Origin: Myxococcales bacterium
GTDB lineage: Bacteria > Myxococcota_A > Polyangia > Polyangiales > Polyangiaceae
Direction of reading: 5' to 3'
DNA: 5,381 nt
Assembly: GCA_013298325.1 (NCBI GenBank)
Contig: JAAFHJ010000369.1
Coordinates: forward strand, 1-5,381
Under the pieces are notes generated by a model, which had not been told where the DNA came from, did not search any database, and saw only the letters and a program-made list of their open reading frames with translations. This document shows positions 1 through 5,381 of this stretch, piece by piece. The translations under genes were made by a program, and so were the position numbers. The number at the start of each line of letters is the position of its first letter. Position 1 is the first letter of the stretch.

Positions 1-1
1 G

Positions 2-1414
2 CAGCAGGCCCCTCCCCCATCCGCCCCGTCTGCCACGCGCGCGGCGCTCCGCGCGCTCACGGCGGCGCTCGGGCCGTCGAAGGTGGCAACCGGCGACGCG
101 ATGCTCCCCTGGTCCCGCGACGACAGCCCTTACCCGTCGCCGCCCCCCGACGCGGTCGTCCATGCGGCGAGCGAGGACGACGTTCAAACGACGATTCGCC
201 TCGCCAATGAATACAACATTCCCGTCGTCCCCCGCGCGGGCGGTACTGGAAGAACAGGGGCCGCGCTCCCCCTGCACGGCGGGATCATCCTCGCGACCGA
301 CTCCCTTTCCGGCATTGAAGAGATCAGCAAGGAGGATTTGACGGCGGTCGTTCGCCCGGGCGTCATCCTGGGCGATTTGCATGCAGCATGCACAGAGATG
401 GGGCTCTTTTATCCGCCCGATCCGAGCAGCCTCGGGACGTGCATGCTCGGCGGGAACGTCGCCACGAATGCCGGCGGACCGCGGGCCTTCCTCTACGGAT
501 CGACGCGCGCCTGGCTCCTCGGCGTCGAGGTGATCACCGGCGGTGGCGAGCGCCTCGTGCTCGGCGGGAAGACGCGAAAACGGAGCTCCGGCTACGAGCT
601 TTCCCAGCTTTTTGCCGGCTCCGAGGGGACGCTCGGCGTCGCGACGCGCATCACGCTGAAGCTCCTCCCAAAGCCGCCCGAGACGCTCACCGTCGCCGTC
701 TGGTGCCGGAGCGATCCCGGGGCGGCCGCCGTCGCCGCCGCGATCCTTGCCGCGCGGTTTTCGCCGGCCTGCCTCGAGTTTCTCGACGAGCGGACCGTCG
801 ACGTCGTCCGTGGGGGGCTCGTCGTGCCGGAGGGCGGGCGAGCGCTCTTGATCGCCGAATTTGATGGCGAAGGGGTCGAAGTGATCGCCGAACGGCTCGG
901 CAATTTGCTGAGCGGCCTCCCCGATGTATGCGTAGTACACGCAGCTGTCGACCCTTCCCGGCGGGAAGCTTTGTGGGGCGTCCGTCGCGCCCTCTCCCTC
1001 GCCACGCGCCGGGTGACGCGCCACAAAATCTCGGAAGATGTCGTCGTCCCCCGCGGGAGCGCCGGCGCACTCCTCGACGACGTCGCCCGTATCGGCGAAC
1101 TCCACCGCGTTCGCCATTTGACCTACGGCCACGCCGGTGATGGGAATCTGCACGTAAATTTCTTGTGGAACGACGAGGACGAGAAGCCGCGCGTCGACGC
1201 AGCCCTCGACGCCCTCTTCCGTGCGACCCTCGCCCGCGGCGGGAGCCTGTCCGGCGAGCATGGCATCGGCATCGCGAAGGTCCCCTGGTTCGCCGCCGAG
1301 CACTCGGCGACCTCGCGCGCGCTCCAGGCGGCCCACAAAGCGGCGTGGGATCCGAAGGGGATCCTCAATCCGGGCAAATGGGTGGGCGGAGACCGCAACC
1401 ATCGCGACTGCTAG
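2..1414 (+). CDS. FAD-linked D-2-hydroxyacid dehydrogenase, GlcD/D-LDH type (5' end outside window)
   Basis: Flavoprotein of the VAO/PCMH fold that oxidises a D-2-hydroxyacid (D-lactate, glycolate or D-2-hydroxyglutarate) to the 2-oxoacid, passing electrons from FAD to the respiratory chain or an electron-transfer partner. Numbering from the GTG at 83, the FAD-binding domain shows PRAGGTGRTGA (50-60), PPDPSS (111-116), GGNVATNAGGPR (123-134) and GSEGTLG (179-185). The C-terminal FAD-oxidase domain shows HKISEDVVVPR (314-324), the metal-type motif HAGDGNLH (350-357), SGEHGIG (390-396) and the closing DPKGILNPGK (423-432). In human D2HGDH the equivalent His, His, Glu and His bind zinc. The GTG at 83 is not the likely start: the frame is open back to base 2, with no ATG, GTG or TTG, and encodes a family-like helix ending LRALTAALGPSKV. 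About 470 residues are visible, close to full length for GlcD (about 500). The SGEHG motif argues against the ether-lipid enzyme AGPS. Substrate cannot be told from sequence. Confidence 0.93.
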   Translation, partial: QQAPPPSAPSATRAALRALTAALGPSKVATGDAMLPWSRDDSPYPSPPPDAVVHAASEDDVQTTIRLANEYNIPVVPRAGGTGRTGAALPLHGGIILATDSLSGIEEISKEDLTAVVRPGVILGDLHAACTEMGLFYPPDPSSLGTCMLGGNVATNAGGPRAFLYGSTRAWLLGVEVITGGGERLVLGGKTRKRSSGYELSQLFAGSEGTLGVATRITLKLLPKPPETLTVAVWCRSDPGAAAVAAAILAARFSPACLEFLDERTVDVVRGGLVVPEGGRALLIAEFDGEGVEVIAERLGNLLSGLPDVCVVHAAVDPSRREALWGVRRALSLATRRVTRHKISEDVVVPRGSAGALLDDVARIGELHRVRHLTYGHAGDGNLHVNFLWNDEDEKPRVDAALDALFRATLARGGSLSGEHGIGIAKVPWFAAEHSATSRALQAAHKAAWDPKGILNPGKWVGGDRNHRDC

Positions 1415-1463
1415 CCGGCTCGCGCGGGAGTGCGAAGGCTCGTACGCGGCTTTTTCCGGCATT

Positions 1464-1503
1464 CTCGACGAAAAAAGGGATTTACGCACTGCGTGTCGTC
1501 GAG
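1464..1503. repeat. Inverted repeat in the gap before the acyltransferase
   Basis: The gap 1415-1516 holds no gene. Inside it CTCGACGA (1464-1471) pairs perfectly with TCGTCGAG (1496-1503), eight base pairs around a 24-base loop. The loop contains a small second stem, ACGC-ACT-GCGT (1484-1494). The right arm is followed by the pyrimidine run TCTTCTTC. This could be a weak terminator for the dehydrogenase, a leader structure of the acyltransferase mRNA, or chance. No proper U-tract is present, so a classical intrinsic terminator is not supported. I see no convincing -35/-10 pair here either. Confidence 0.35.
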
Positions 1504-1516
1504 TCTTCTTCGCCGG

Positions 1517-2416
1517 ATGAGCGACGCAAAATTTTCCGCCGTGGACGATACGCGACCGACGGGAACCGAGCGCCCTCGCCGGACGAACGCGATCGACAGC
1601 GCCGCGCCGTTCCTCGAACAGATCGACGAACGCCTCGGCTTCCTCGAGCGGAAGCAGATTCGCTTCGTGCGGAAGACCTTCGACTCGCCGGTGATCGACC
1701 GCGGCGTCCGTGCGATGCAGCGCCGCTTTGGCGCCATCTGGATCGAGCACGCCCTCGGCAACATCCGCCACGTCCACGGACTCGAGCGCGTGGGGACCTT
1801 CGATCCGAAGAAGAGCTACGTTTGTGTCGCCAATCACCGCAGCTTCTTCGACCTTTACGTCATCACGTCGTACCTCGTCTATCGGGACTTGCTCCCCCAA
1901 CGGATCCTCTTCCCGGTACGTTCAAATTTCTTTTACGACAACCCGCTCGGCCTCGCTGTCAACGGATTGATGAGCTTCTTCGCGATGTATCCGCCGATCT
2001 TCCGCGACAAGAAGAAAGCCGATCTGAACATCGCCGGCCTCCAGGAGGTTATTGGCCTCCTCAAGCGGGGCGGCTTCTTCCTGGGAATGCACCCAGAAGG
2101 GCAGCGAAATCAGGATGGTAACCCCTACGAGCTGCTCCCCCCGAAGCCGGGCGTCGGCCGGATCATTCACATGGCGCAACCGGAGGTTATTCCGGTGTTC
2201 GTTAACGGCCTTGGGAACGACTTTGTGGCGCAAATCAAAGGAAACTTCGACCGTTCGGCTTCGCCGGTTCACGTCGTCTTCGGCAAGCCGCTCGATATGA
2301 AGTCCTTCTACGAGCGCCCGGCAACCATGGGCACGTTCCGCGACATCGCTTCCCACTGCATGGAAGCGGTCGCCGAACTTGGTCAGGAAGAGAAAGCGAT
2401 CCGCGCGCGCGGGTGA
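1517..2416 (+). CDS. PlsC-like 1-acyl-glycerophosphate acyltransferase family protein
   Basis: Predicted 299-residue acyltransferase of the lysophosphatidate acyltransferase (PlsC/LPLAT) superfamily, which moves a fatty acyl group from acyl-CoA or acyl-ACP to a lysophospholipid or related acceptor at the cytoplasmic membrane face. Motif I is NHRSFFD (106-112), the catalytic H-x4-D with H107 and D112. The second block is around PVRSNFFYDNPLG (133-145). Motif III is HPEGQRN (192-198), where most relatives have PEGTR or PEGS. Motif IV is VIPVFVNG (224-231). The first 90 residues form a basic, probably helical extension before the domain, with no clear transmembrane helix. I chose the ATG at 1517 because the sequence upstream to a GTG at 1430 is arginine-rich and not domain-like; the site has no good Shine-Dalgarno. 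The gene lies 102 bases after the dehydrogenase and 46 before the next gene, all on one strand. Family assignment is firm; the acceptor is unknown. Confidence 0.9.
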   Translation: MSDAKFSAVDDTRPTGTERPRRTNAIDSAAPFLEQIDERLGFLERKQIRFVRKTFDSPVIDRGVRAMQRRFGAIWIEHALGNIRHVHGLERVGTFDPKKSYVCVANHRSFFDLYVITSYLVYRDLLPQRILFPVRSNFFYDNPLGLAVNGLMSFFAMYPPIFRDKKKADLNIAGLQEVIGLLKRGGFFLGMHPEGQRNQDGNPYELLPPKPGVGRIIHMAQPEVIPVFVNGLGNDFVAQIKGNFDRSASPVHVVFGKPLDMKSFYERPATMGTFRDIASHCMEAVAELGQEEKAIRARG

Positions 2417-2449
2417 CGAGTTCGCTGGCCGACGGGCGCGGTTCCCGTG

Positions 2450-2455
2450 TAGCGT
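2450..2455 (+). promoter_or_regulatory. Possible -10 element for a leaderless transcript
   Basis: TAGCGT matches the TAnnnT form of a bacterial -10 box and ends seven bases before the A of the ATG at 2463. Transcription from it would begin at or next to the start codon, giving a leaderless mRNA. That agrees with the absence of a Shine-Dalgarno sequence in the 46-base gap. I see no recognisable -35 at the usual distance. Short AT-containing hexamers occur by chance, so this is tentative. Confidence 0.3.
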
Positions 2456-2462
2456 GCCGACT

Positions 2463-2888
2463 ATGACGCGTGAAGAACTCGTGGCGGAGGCCAAGCGCCT
2501 CGCTCTTTTGATCAAGCAGGGCCGAGTCGACGAAGCCTACGAAGGCTTTTCGGCCGTCTACGCAAACCCGGCATTTGGCTCGTTCAATGCCGACGATCAA
2601 CGGCAAATCCTGCGATTCATGGTCCTCGGGAAGCGGCCCGAACTTCATCGTAGCGTGCTCCCGGCCTCGATCGTCGAAGCGCACCGTGGCGCACTGGCGA
2701 CGCTGAACGAGCTCGTATCGACGCTCAACGACCCGGCCGACTACGAACTCCTCGGGCTCGCGTTTCAGCGCATTGGAAACGATGCCGCCGCCGCCAATAT
2801 TTTCCGCGAAGGGCTCCGGATGGAGCGCGAACGGAACCCGCAGAGCGACCTTTGTGGTGCGCTCATGTCGCGTCTCTCCGCGGTCTAA
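2463..2888 (+). CDS. Small helical TPR-like protein of unknown function
   Basis: Predicted 141-residue cytoplasmic protein with no signal peptide or membrane segment. I do not recognise the family by name. It appears all-helical. Residues 5-35 form a charged helix pair containing LIKQGRVDEAYEGFSAVY, with the small/large residue pattern of a tetratricopeptide-type hairpin. Residues 93-120 contain DYELLGLAFQRIGNDAAAAN followed by IFREGLRM, again a TPR-like helix-turn-helix. The middle (48-70) has RFMVLGKRPELHRSVLP. A role as a small scaffold or protein-interaction module is the most one can infer. I chose the ATG at 2463 because the frame upstream overlaps the acyltransferase end and reads as arginine-rich shadow sequence. 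It ends in TAA two bases before the stop codon of the converging lipoprotein gene. Codon use matches its neighbours, so it is probably a real gene; its function is unknown. Confidence 0.8.
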   Translation: MTREELVAEAKRLALLIKQGRVDEAYEGFSAVYANPAFGSFNADDQRQILRFMVLGKRPELHRSVLPASIVEAHRGALATLNELVSTLNDPADYELLGLAFQRIGNDAAAANIFREGLRMERERNPQSDLCGALMSRLSAV

Positions 2889-2890
2889 CT

Positions 2891-3454
2891 CTAGTTGCAG
2901 AAGCGACGGAGCGCGCGGACGTCGAGGGCACACTCGGCTTCGGCGCGCCGAAGGCCGTCTTCCGTGCGCATGCGGAGCGGCAGCGTTTCGACGATCCGGT
3001 TCCAGGCAGCGGCCGCGCGTCCATTGCACGGCGTCGGCACCGCGGCGGGCGGTTTGCAAACCGTAGCACCGGGCGGGCACGCGAACGGCCCTTGGTACTG
3101 GTAAATGGTGGCGCAGGTCGGCGCGCGCGACTCCCAATCGAGGGCGAGTTTTACCGGTTTGGCCGGCGGTTCCGGGGCGGCCGACGCCGATGCCGTCGCG
3201 GCGAGTACGGCGACGAAGCTGCCCGACTGCATGCACACTGCACCTGCTCCCGTGCTCGCCGTTTCCTCACCGCCTTCGGCGGTTCCGGGCGGACGAGCAC
3301 CTGCTCCCGTGCGGCTCCGCGTCGTCCCCCCTGGGCATTCGTCGGGGAGCACCGGCGGCGCCACCGTCGCTGCCGGGAGTTCACCGGTGCCTGCACGCGG
3401 GCCTGCGCTGCACGCGACGAGCAGGCAAAGGAGCAGACCGGTCGCGTCGCGCAT
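2891..3454 (-). CDS. Small cysteine-rich lipoprotein (hypothetical)
   Basis: Predicted 187-residue exported lipoprotein of unknown function. The N-terminus MRDATGLLLCLLVAC has a short basic start, a leucine-rich core and the lipobox LVAC, so Cys15 would be lipidated after signal peptidase II cleavage. Residues 16-73 are a Gly/Ala/Pro/Thr-rich linker. Residues 75-94, starting MQSGSFVAVLAATASASA, look like a second signal peptide with an AxA cleavage site, so the Met at base 3232 could be an alternative or original start giving a 113-residue secreted protein. The C-terminal part (101-187) holds six cysteines (114, 126, 133, 143, 175, 186), enough for three disulfides, and a charged helix around 162-185. 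The ATG at 3454 overlaps the TGA of the lipid kinase gene by one base (TGATG) with no Shine-Dalgarno visible, so translation is probably coupled. That junction favours the long form. Last gene of the leftward unit. Confidence 0.72.
   Translation of the reverse strand: MRDATGLLLCLLVACSAGPRAGTGELPAATVAPPVLPDECPGGTTRSRTGAGARPPGTAEGGEETASTGAGAVCMQSGSFVAVLAATASASAAPEPPAKPVKLALDWESRAPTCATIYQYQGPFACPPGATVCKPPAAVPTPCNGRAAAAWNRIVETLPLRMRTEDGLRRAEAECALDVRALRRFCN
3240..3312. repeat. 16-bp direct repeats flanking a centred hairpin
   Basis: GCACCTGCTCCCGTGC occurs exactly at 3240-3255 and 3297-3312, 57 bases (19 codons) apart, inside the lipoprotein gene. Between them lies the hairpin ACCGCC-TTC-GGCGGT (3269-3283), with exactly 13 bases on each side to the repeats. 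On the coding strand both repeats read Thr-Gly-Ala-Gly-Ala, so the array is in frame. The region encodes the low-complexity linker before the internal signal-like segment. Confidence 0.75.
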
Positions 3455-4506
3455 CAGGCGCGGACGTGGAGGGCGTTGGGGACGACTTCGATGGTCAGCG
3501 GGAGGCGCCCGAGCGGCTCGCCGTCGACGTCGAGGAGGAAGGTCCCCTTCGCGCGATCGTCGATCAGCTCCAGGTGGAACTTCCGCCCGCGCAGGTGGAG
3601 CGTCCCCGCCTGCCCGATGTGACTTCCGTCGTAAATTCGCTGAGATCGAACGGTAAAGCCGACCTTGGAGCCGGCCGGAAGGGCGACGAGCTCGAAGAGG
3701 CCATCGGCGGGGTCGGCCATCGGCGCGACGTGCATCCCGGAGCCGAAGTAGCGCCCGTTGCAGATCGCGACCATGTAGCTCGCGATCTCGTGGACCGTCT
3801 CGGTGCCGTCGGCGCCGGTGACCGTGCAGCGGAGGCGGCCGGCCTCGATGGTCATCAGCGCGCGGAGCGACGCGAACCAGTAGGCGGCGGCGTTTCCGAG
3901 GGCGCGACCGCTCTCCTGGACGTACTGGTCGACGAGGCCGCCCATCCCTGCCGACAGGACGTTCACAAACCAGCGCGTCGTCGGCTTGCCGTTTCGGTCG
4001 AGAAACGTTGCCTTTCCGAGGTCGAGGGGGCGGCTTCGGCCGCCGGCGAGGGCGTCCAAATAGCGGTCGAGGCGGTGCTCCAGGCCGAGGGTCCTGCGGA
4101 AGTCGCCGCCGGTCCCCTGGGCGAGAATGCCGACGTCGGTCGCCCGTTTCGTGCCGGTCGAGGCGGGCCCTGTCCTTGTGGGCCCGCCGTCTCTCGCGAC
4201 GCCGGTGCCAGCAAATTCGCTGGCGGTCGCGAACGGACGGGCCCCTTCGGCGACGCCGTTCACGATCTCGTGGAAGGTCCCGTCGCCGCCCACCGCGACA
4301 ACGAGCGGGCGCCCGGCTTCTGCGGCGTCACGGGCGAGGGTGATTCCGTGGCCGGGGGCGTTGGTGAAGGAGACGTCGATCGGACCGAGCTTCGCCTCGA
4401 TCGTCGCCTTCATCTGGGGCCAGGTGCGGCCGGTCTTGCCACGACCAGCCGCCGGATTCACAATAAAAAGCGGACGGTTATCCGCCGACGAATTAGGTGT
4501 ATTCAT
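3454..4506 (-). CDS. Diacylglycerol/sphingosine-kinase-type lipid kinase (DgkB/YegS/LCB5 family)
   Basis: Predicted 350-residue soluble or peripheral lipid kinase that transfers the ATP gamma-phosphate to a lipid hydroxyl, most likely diacylglycerol to give phosphatidate. The DAGK catalytic domain begins NPAAGRGKTGR (17-27), then AVGGDGTFHEIVNGV (71-85) with the nucleotide-binding GGDGT, and GTGGDFRRTLG (131-141). The second domain has FVNVLSAGMGG (180-190), NGRYFGSGMHVAPMADPADG (250-269) and the late DVDGE (326-330), whose Glu corresponds to the DGE active-site Glu known from this family. Two oddities stand out. GTGGD replaces the usual GTGND, and about 36 extra residues (near 88-123, Gly/Thr/Ala/Arg-rich) separate GGDGT from GTGGD; relatives have a short loop there. 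The extra stretch is made of inverted repeats. The ATG at 4506 overlaps the TGA of the epimerase gene by one base (TGATG), which fixes the start, as NPAAGRG then falls at the normal distance. Substrate could instead be a sphingoid base or another lipid. Confidence 0.9.
   Translation of the reverse strand: MNTPNSSADNRPLFIVNPAAGRGKTGRTWPQMKATIEAKLGPIDVSFTNAPGHGITLARDAAEAGRPLVVAVGGDGTFHEIVNGVAEGARPFATASEFAGTGVARDGGPTRTGPASTGTKRATDVGILAQGTGGDFRRTLGLEHRLDRYLDALAGGRSRPLDLGKATFLDRNGKPTTRWFVNVLSAGMGGLVDQYVQESGRALGNAAAYWFASLRALMTIEAGRLRCTVTGADGTETVHEIASYMVAICNGRYFGSGMHVAPMADPADGLFELVALPAGSKVGFTVRSQRIYDGSHIGQAGTLHLRGRKFHLELIDDRAKGTFLLDVDGEPLGRLPLTIEVVPNALHVRA
4162..4244. repeat. Nested palindromic element inside the lipid kinase gene
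   Basis: Several inverted repeats are stacked here. GGCGGGCCC (4162-4170) pairs perfectly with GGGCCCGCC (4180-4188) around a nine-base loop. TCGCGAC (4194-4200) pairs with GTCGCGA (4226-4232). Inside that, GCCAGC (4207-4212) pairs with GCTGGC (4219-4224). The outer ends GGGCCCTGTCC (4165-4175) and GGACGGGCCC (4235-4244) are inverted copies of each other apart from one extra base. The whole lies in frame within the extra segment of the kinase. It resembles a short palindromic (MITE- or REP-like) element turned into coding sequence. Boundaries are uncertain by several bases. Confidence 0.6.
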
Positions 4507-5381
4507 CAGGCGTCCGGCCAGACGACGCCGCGCTCGTAGAGGTCGTTGACGGTGGCGAGGAGCGTCTCCATCGGATCGCGGGGGCTCCAGCCGAGCTCGT
4601 TTTCCGCGCGGCTCGCGTCGAGGTACCAGGTGTACTGGCCGAGCTCGAGGCTCCCCGGATCGACGGGGAACTTGATGCCCCAACGATCGAGGGTCTTTTC
4701 GAGCTTTTCGGCCTCGGTGAACAGCGTCGAAGGGAGCCGCGGGAGCGGGAGGAGCGGCGCCGTGCGGTCAGAAATGCGGCCGAGGCGCTCAAAGAAGGCG
4801 GCGAAGGTGATGTTCTGGGCGCCGAGCAGGTAACGGGCACCACCGCGACCGCGCTCAAGGGCCAATACAATCCCCTCGGCGGCATCGCGGGCGTCGACGA
4901 AGGAGAGGCCTCCCCAGGGCGCAAAGGGGATTTTGCGTTCGAGGAACAAACGCACATCTTCCGTAGAAGACCCGTGGACGTCGCCGGGCCCGAGGAGGAG
5001 CGTCGGGTTCACGGAGACGACGGAAAAGCCGTCACGGTTCCGGCCCAAAGCCCTTGTTTCTGCGAAGTATTTCGAGCGGTAGTAGGGGAAGCGCGCGAGG
5101 ATCGCCATCGGCGTCGCGTCGTCCTCGACGGCGACCGCGTCCGGGTCTTCGCTCACGGCGACGACGCCGCTCGTCGACGCAACAACGACCTTTGAGACGC
5201 CGGCCGCTTCGCAGGCATCGAGGACGCGGGCGGTCCCCTCTACATGGAGGCGCTGGAGCTCTTCCGCGTCGCTCTTCTTTCGCGAAACCTTCCCGGCGCA
5301 GTGCACGGCAAAGGTGGCGCCGACGGCCGCCTCGGTAAGGGCGTCACCGGTGAGCAGGTCGCCGACGAACTGGCGGACGCC
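4506..5381 (-). CDS. NAD-dependent epimerase/dehydratase, extended SDR family (5' end outside window)
   Basis: Extended short-chain dehydrogenase/reductase resembling dihydroflavonol-4-reductase, HpnA-type and 3-beta-HSD-like proteins; it would use NAD(P) to epimerise, dehydrate or reduce a sugar nucleotide or ketone. Numbering from the GTG at 5306, visible features are HCAGKVSRK (2-10), the beta-5 segment VVVASTSGVV (40-49) with the catalytic Ser/Thr, the active-site Y75-x3-K79 in FPYYRSKYFAE, VNPTLLLGPGD (99-109), LSFVDARDAAEG (134-145), ARYLLGAQNITF (157-168) and the tail WYLDASRAENELGWSPRD (227-244). The GTG at 5306 is internal: the frame stays open to base 5381, adding 25 residues that include the typical VGDLLTGDALTEAAVGATFAVHCAG. 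The Rossmann GxxGxxG and true start lie beyond the window. The stop overlaps the lipid kinase ATG (TGATG), so this gene heads the visible part of the leftward unit. Substrate is unknown; a hopanoid-linked role is only one possibility. Confidence 0.9.
   Translation of the reverse strand, partial: GVRQFVGDLLTGDALTEAAVGATFAVHCAGKVSRKKSDAEELQRLHVEGTARVLDACEAAGVSKVVVASTSGVVAVSEDPDAVAVEDDATPMAILARFPYYRSKYFAETRALGRNRDGFSVVSVNPTLLLGPGDVHGSSTEDVRLFLERKIPFAPWGGLSFVDARDAAEGIVLALERGRGGARYLLGAQNITFAAFFERLGRISDRTAPLLPLPRLPSTLFTEAEKLEKTLDRWGIKFPVDPGSLELGQYTWYLDASRAENELGWSPRDPMETLLATVNDLYERGVVWPDA

Noticed and set aside
83..85. GTG as the start codon of the dehydrogenase
   Set aside because: The frame is open upstream to the window edge and encodes the expected N-terminal helix of the family, so the real start is outside the window.
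2..1414. Alkyldihydroxyacetone-phosphate synthase (ether-lipid enzyme), attractive because lipid genes are nearby
   Set aside because: The C-terminal motif is SGEHGIG with HAGDGNLH, as in GlcD, D-LDH and D2HGDH; the His-rich active-site motif expected of AGPS is absent.
1464..1510. Classical intrinsic terminator after the dehydrogenase
   Set aside because: The loop is 24 bases long and the following run is mixed TC, not a U-tract.
2235..3236. Long open frame on the - strand across the TPR-like gene and acyltransferase end
   Set aside because: It crosses two better-supported genes and shows no motif; composition is typical of shadow translation.
3240..3312. CRISPR-like repeat pair
   Set aside because: Only two copies of a 16-base repeat, in frame inside a coding region and with a hairpin spacer; no array.
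3190..4539. Long open frame on the + strand opposite the lipid kinase
   Set aside because: Its product is Arg/Ala/Gly-rich with no recognisable domain, and it is the antisense shadow of a clear kinase gene in high-G+C DNA.
4497..5195. Open frame on the + strand opposite the epimerase
   Set aside because: No domain-like pattern; it mirrors the conserved SDR coding sequence on the other strand.
5304..5306. GTG as the start codon of the epimerase
   Set aside because: It lies inside the conserved Rossmann-fold segment before HCAGK; 25 more family-like residues are read up to base 5381.

Overview
This is a G+C-rich bacterial stretch, roughly two-thirds G+C by eye, with strong G/C preference at third codon positions. 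It is densely packed with protein genes; I see no rRNA, tRNA, CRISPR array or insertion sequence. The gene styles (a basic N-terminal extension on a PlsC-type acyltransferase, a GTGGD-type lipid kinase, a small cysteine-rich lipoprotein, genes with weak or no Shine-Dalgarno sites) fit a member of the Myxococcota, such as a Polyangia-like bacterium. That placement is an inference from style, not a proof.

The left half reads rightward. A GlcD-type FAD-linked D-2-hydroxyacid dehydrogenase fills 2-1414 and is open at the left edge, so its first few residues lie outside. A 102-base gap follows, containing an inverted repeat. Next come a PlsC-like acyltransferase (1517-2416) and a small helical TPR-like protein of unknown role (2463-2888). 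The small protein may be made from a leaderless transcript.

The right half reads leftward as a tightly coupled three-gene unit: an NAD-dependent epimerase/reductase of the extended SDR family (5381-4506, open at the right edge), a diacylglycerol/sphingosine-kinase-type lipid kinase (4506-3454) and a small cysteine-rich lipoprotein (3454-2891). Both internal junctions are TGATG stop/start overlaps. The two units converge at 2888/2891 with only two bases between stop codons.

Together the genes suggest envelope or lipid metabolism: an acyltransferase that could make phosphatidate and a kinase that could phosphorylate diacylglycerol sit on opposite units, with a lipoprotein and a sugar- or polyol-type SDR beside them. 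The dehydrogenase is probably central carbon metabolism (D-lactate, glycolate or D-2-hydroxyglutarate oxidation).

The most unusual structure is inside the lipid kinase gene. An in-frame segment of roughly 36 codons between two catalytic motifs is built from nested inverted repeats (4162-4244), like a small palindromic mobile element that has become coding sequence. A second oddity is in the lipoprotein gene, where two identical 16-base repeats flank an exactly centred hairpin, just ahead of what looks like a second, internal signal peptide. I found no clear evidence of a complete new multi-gene system.
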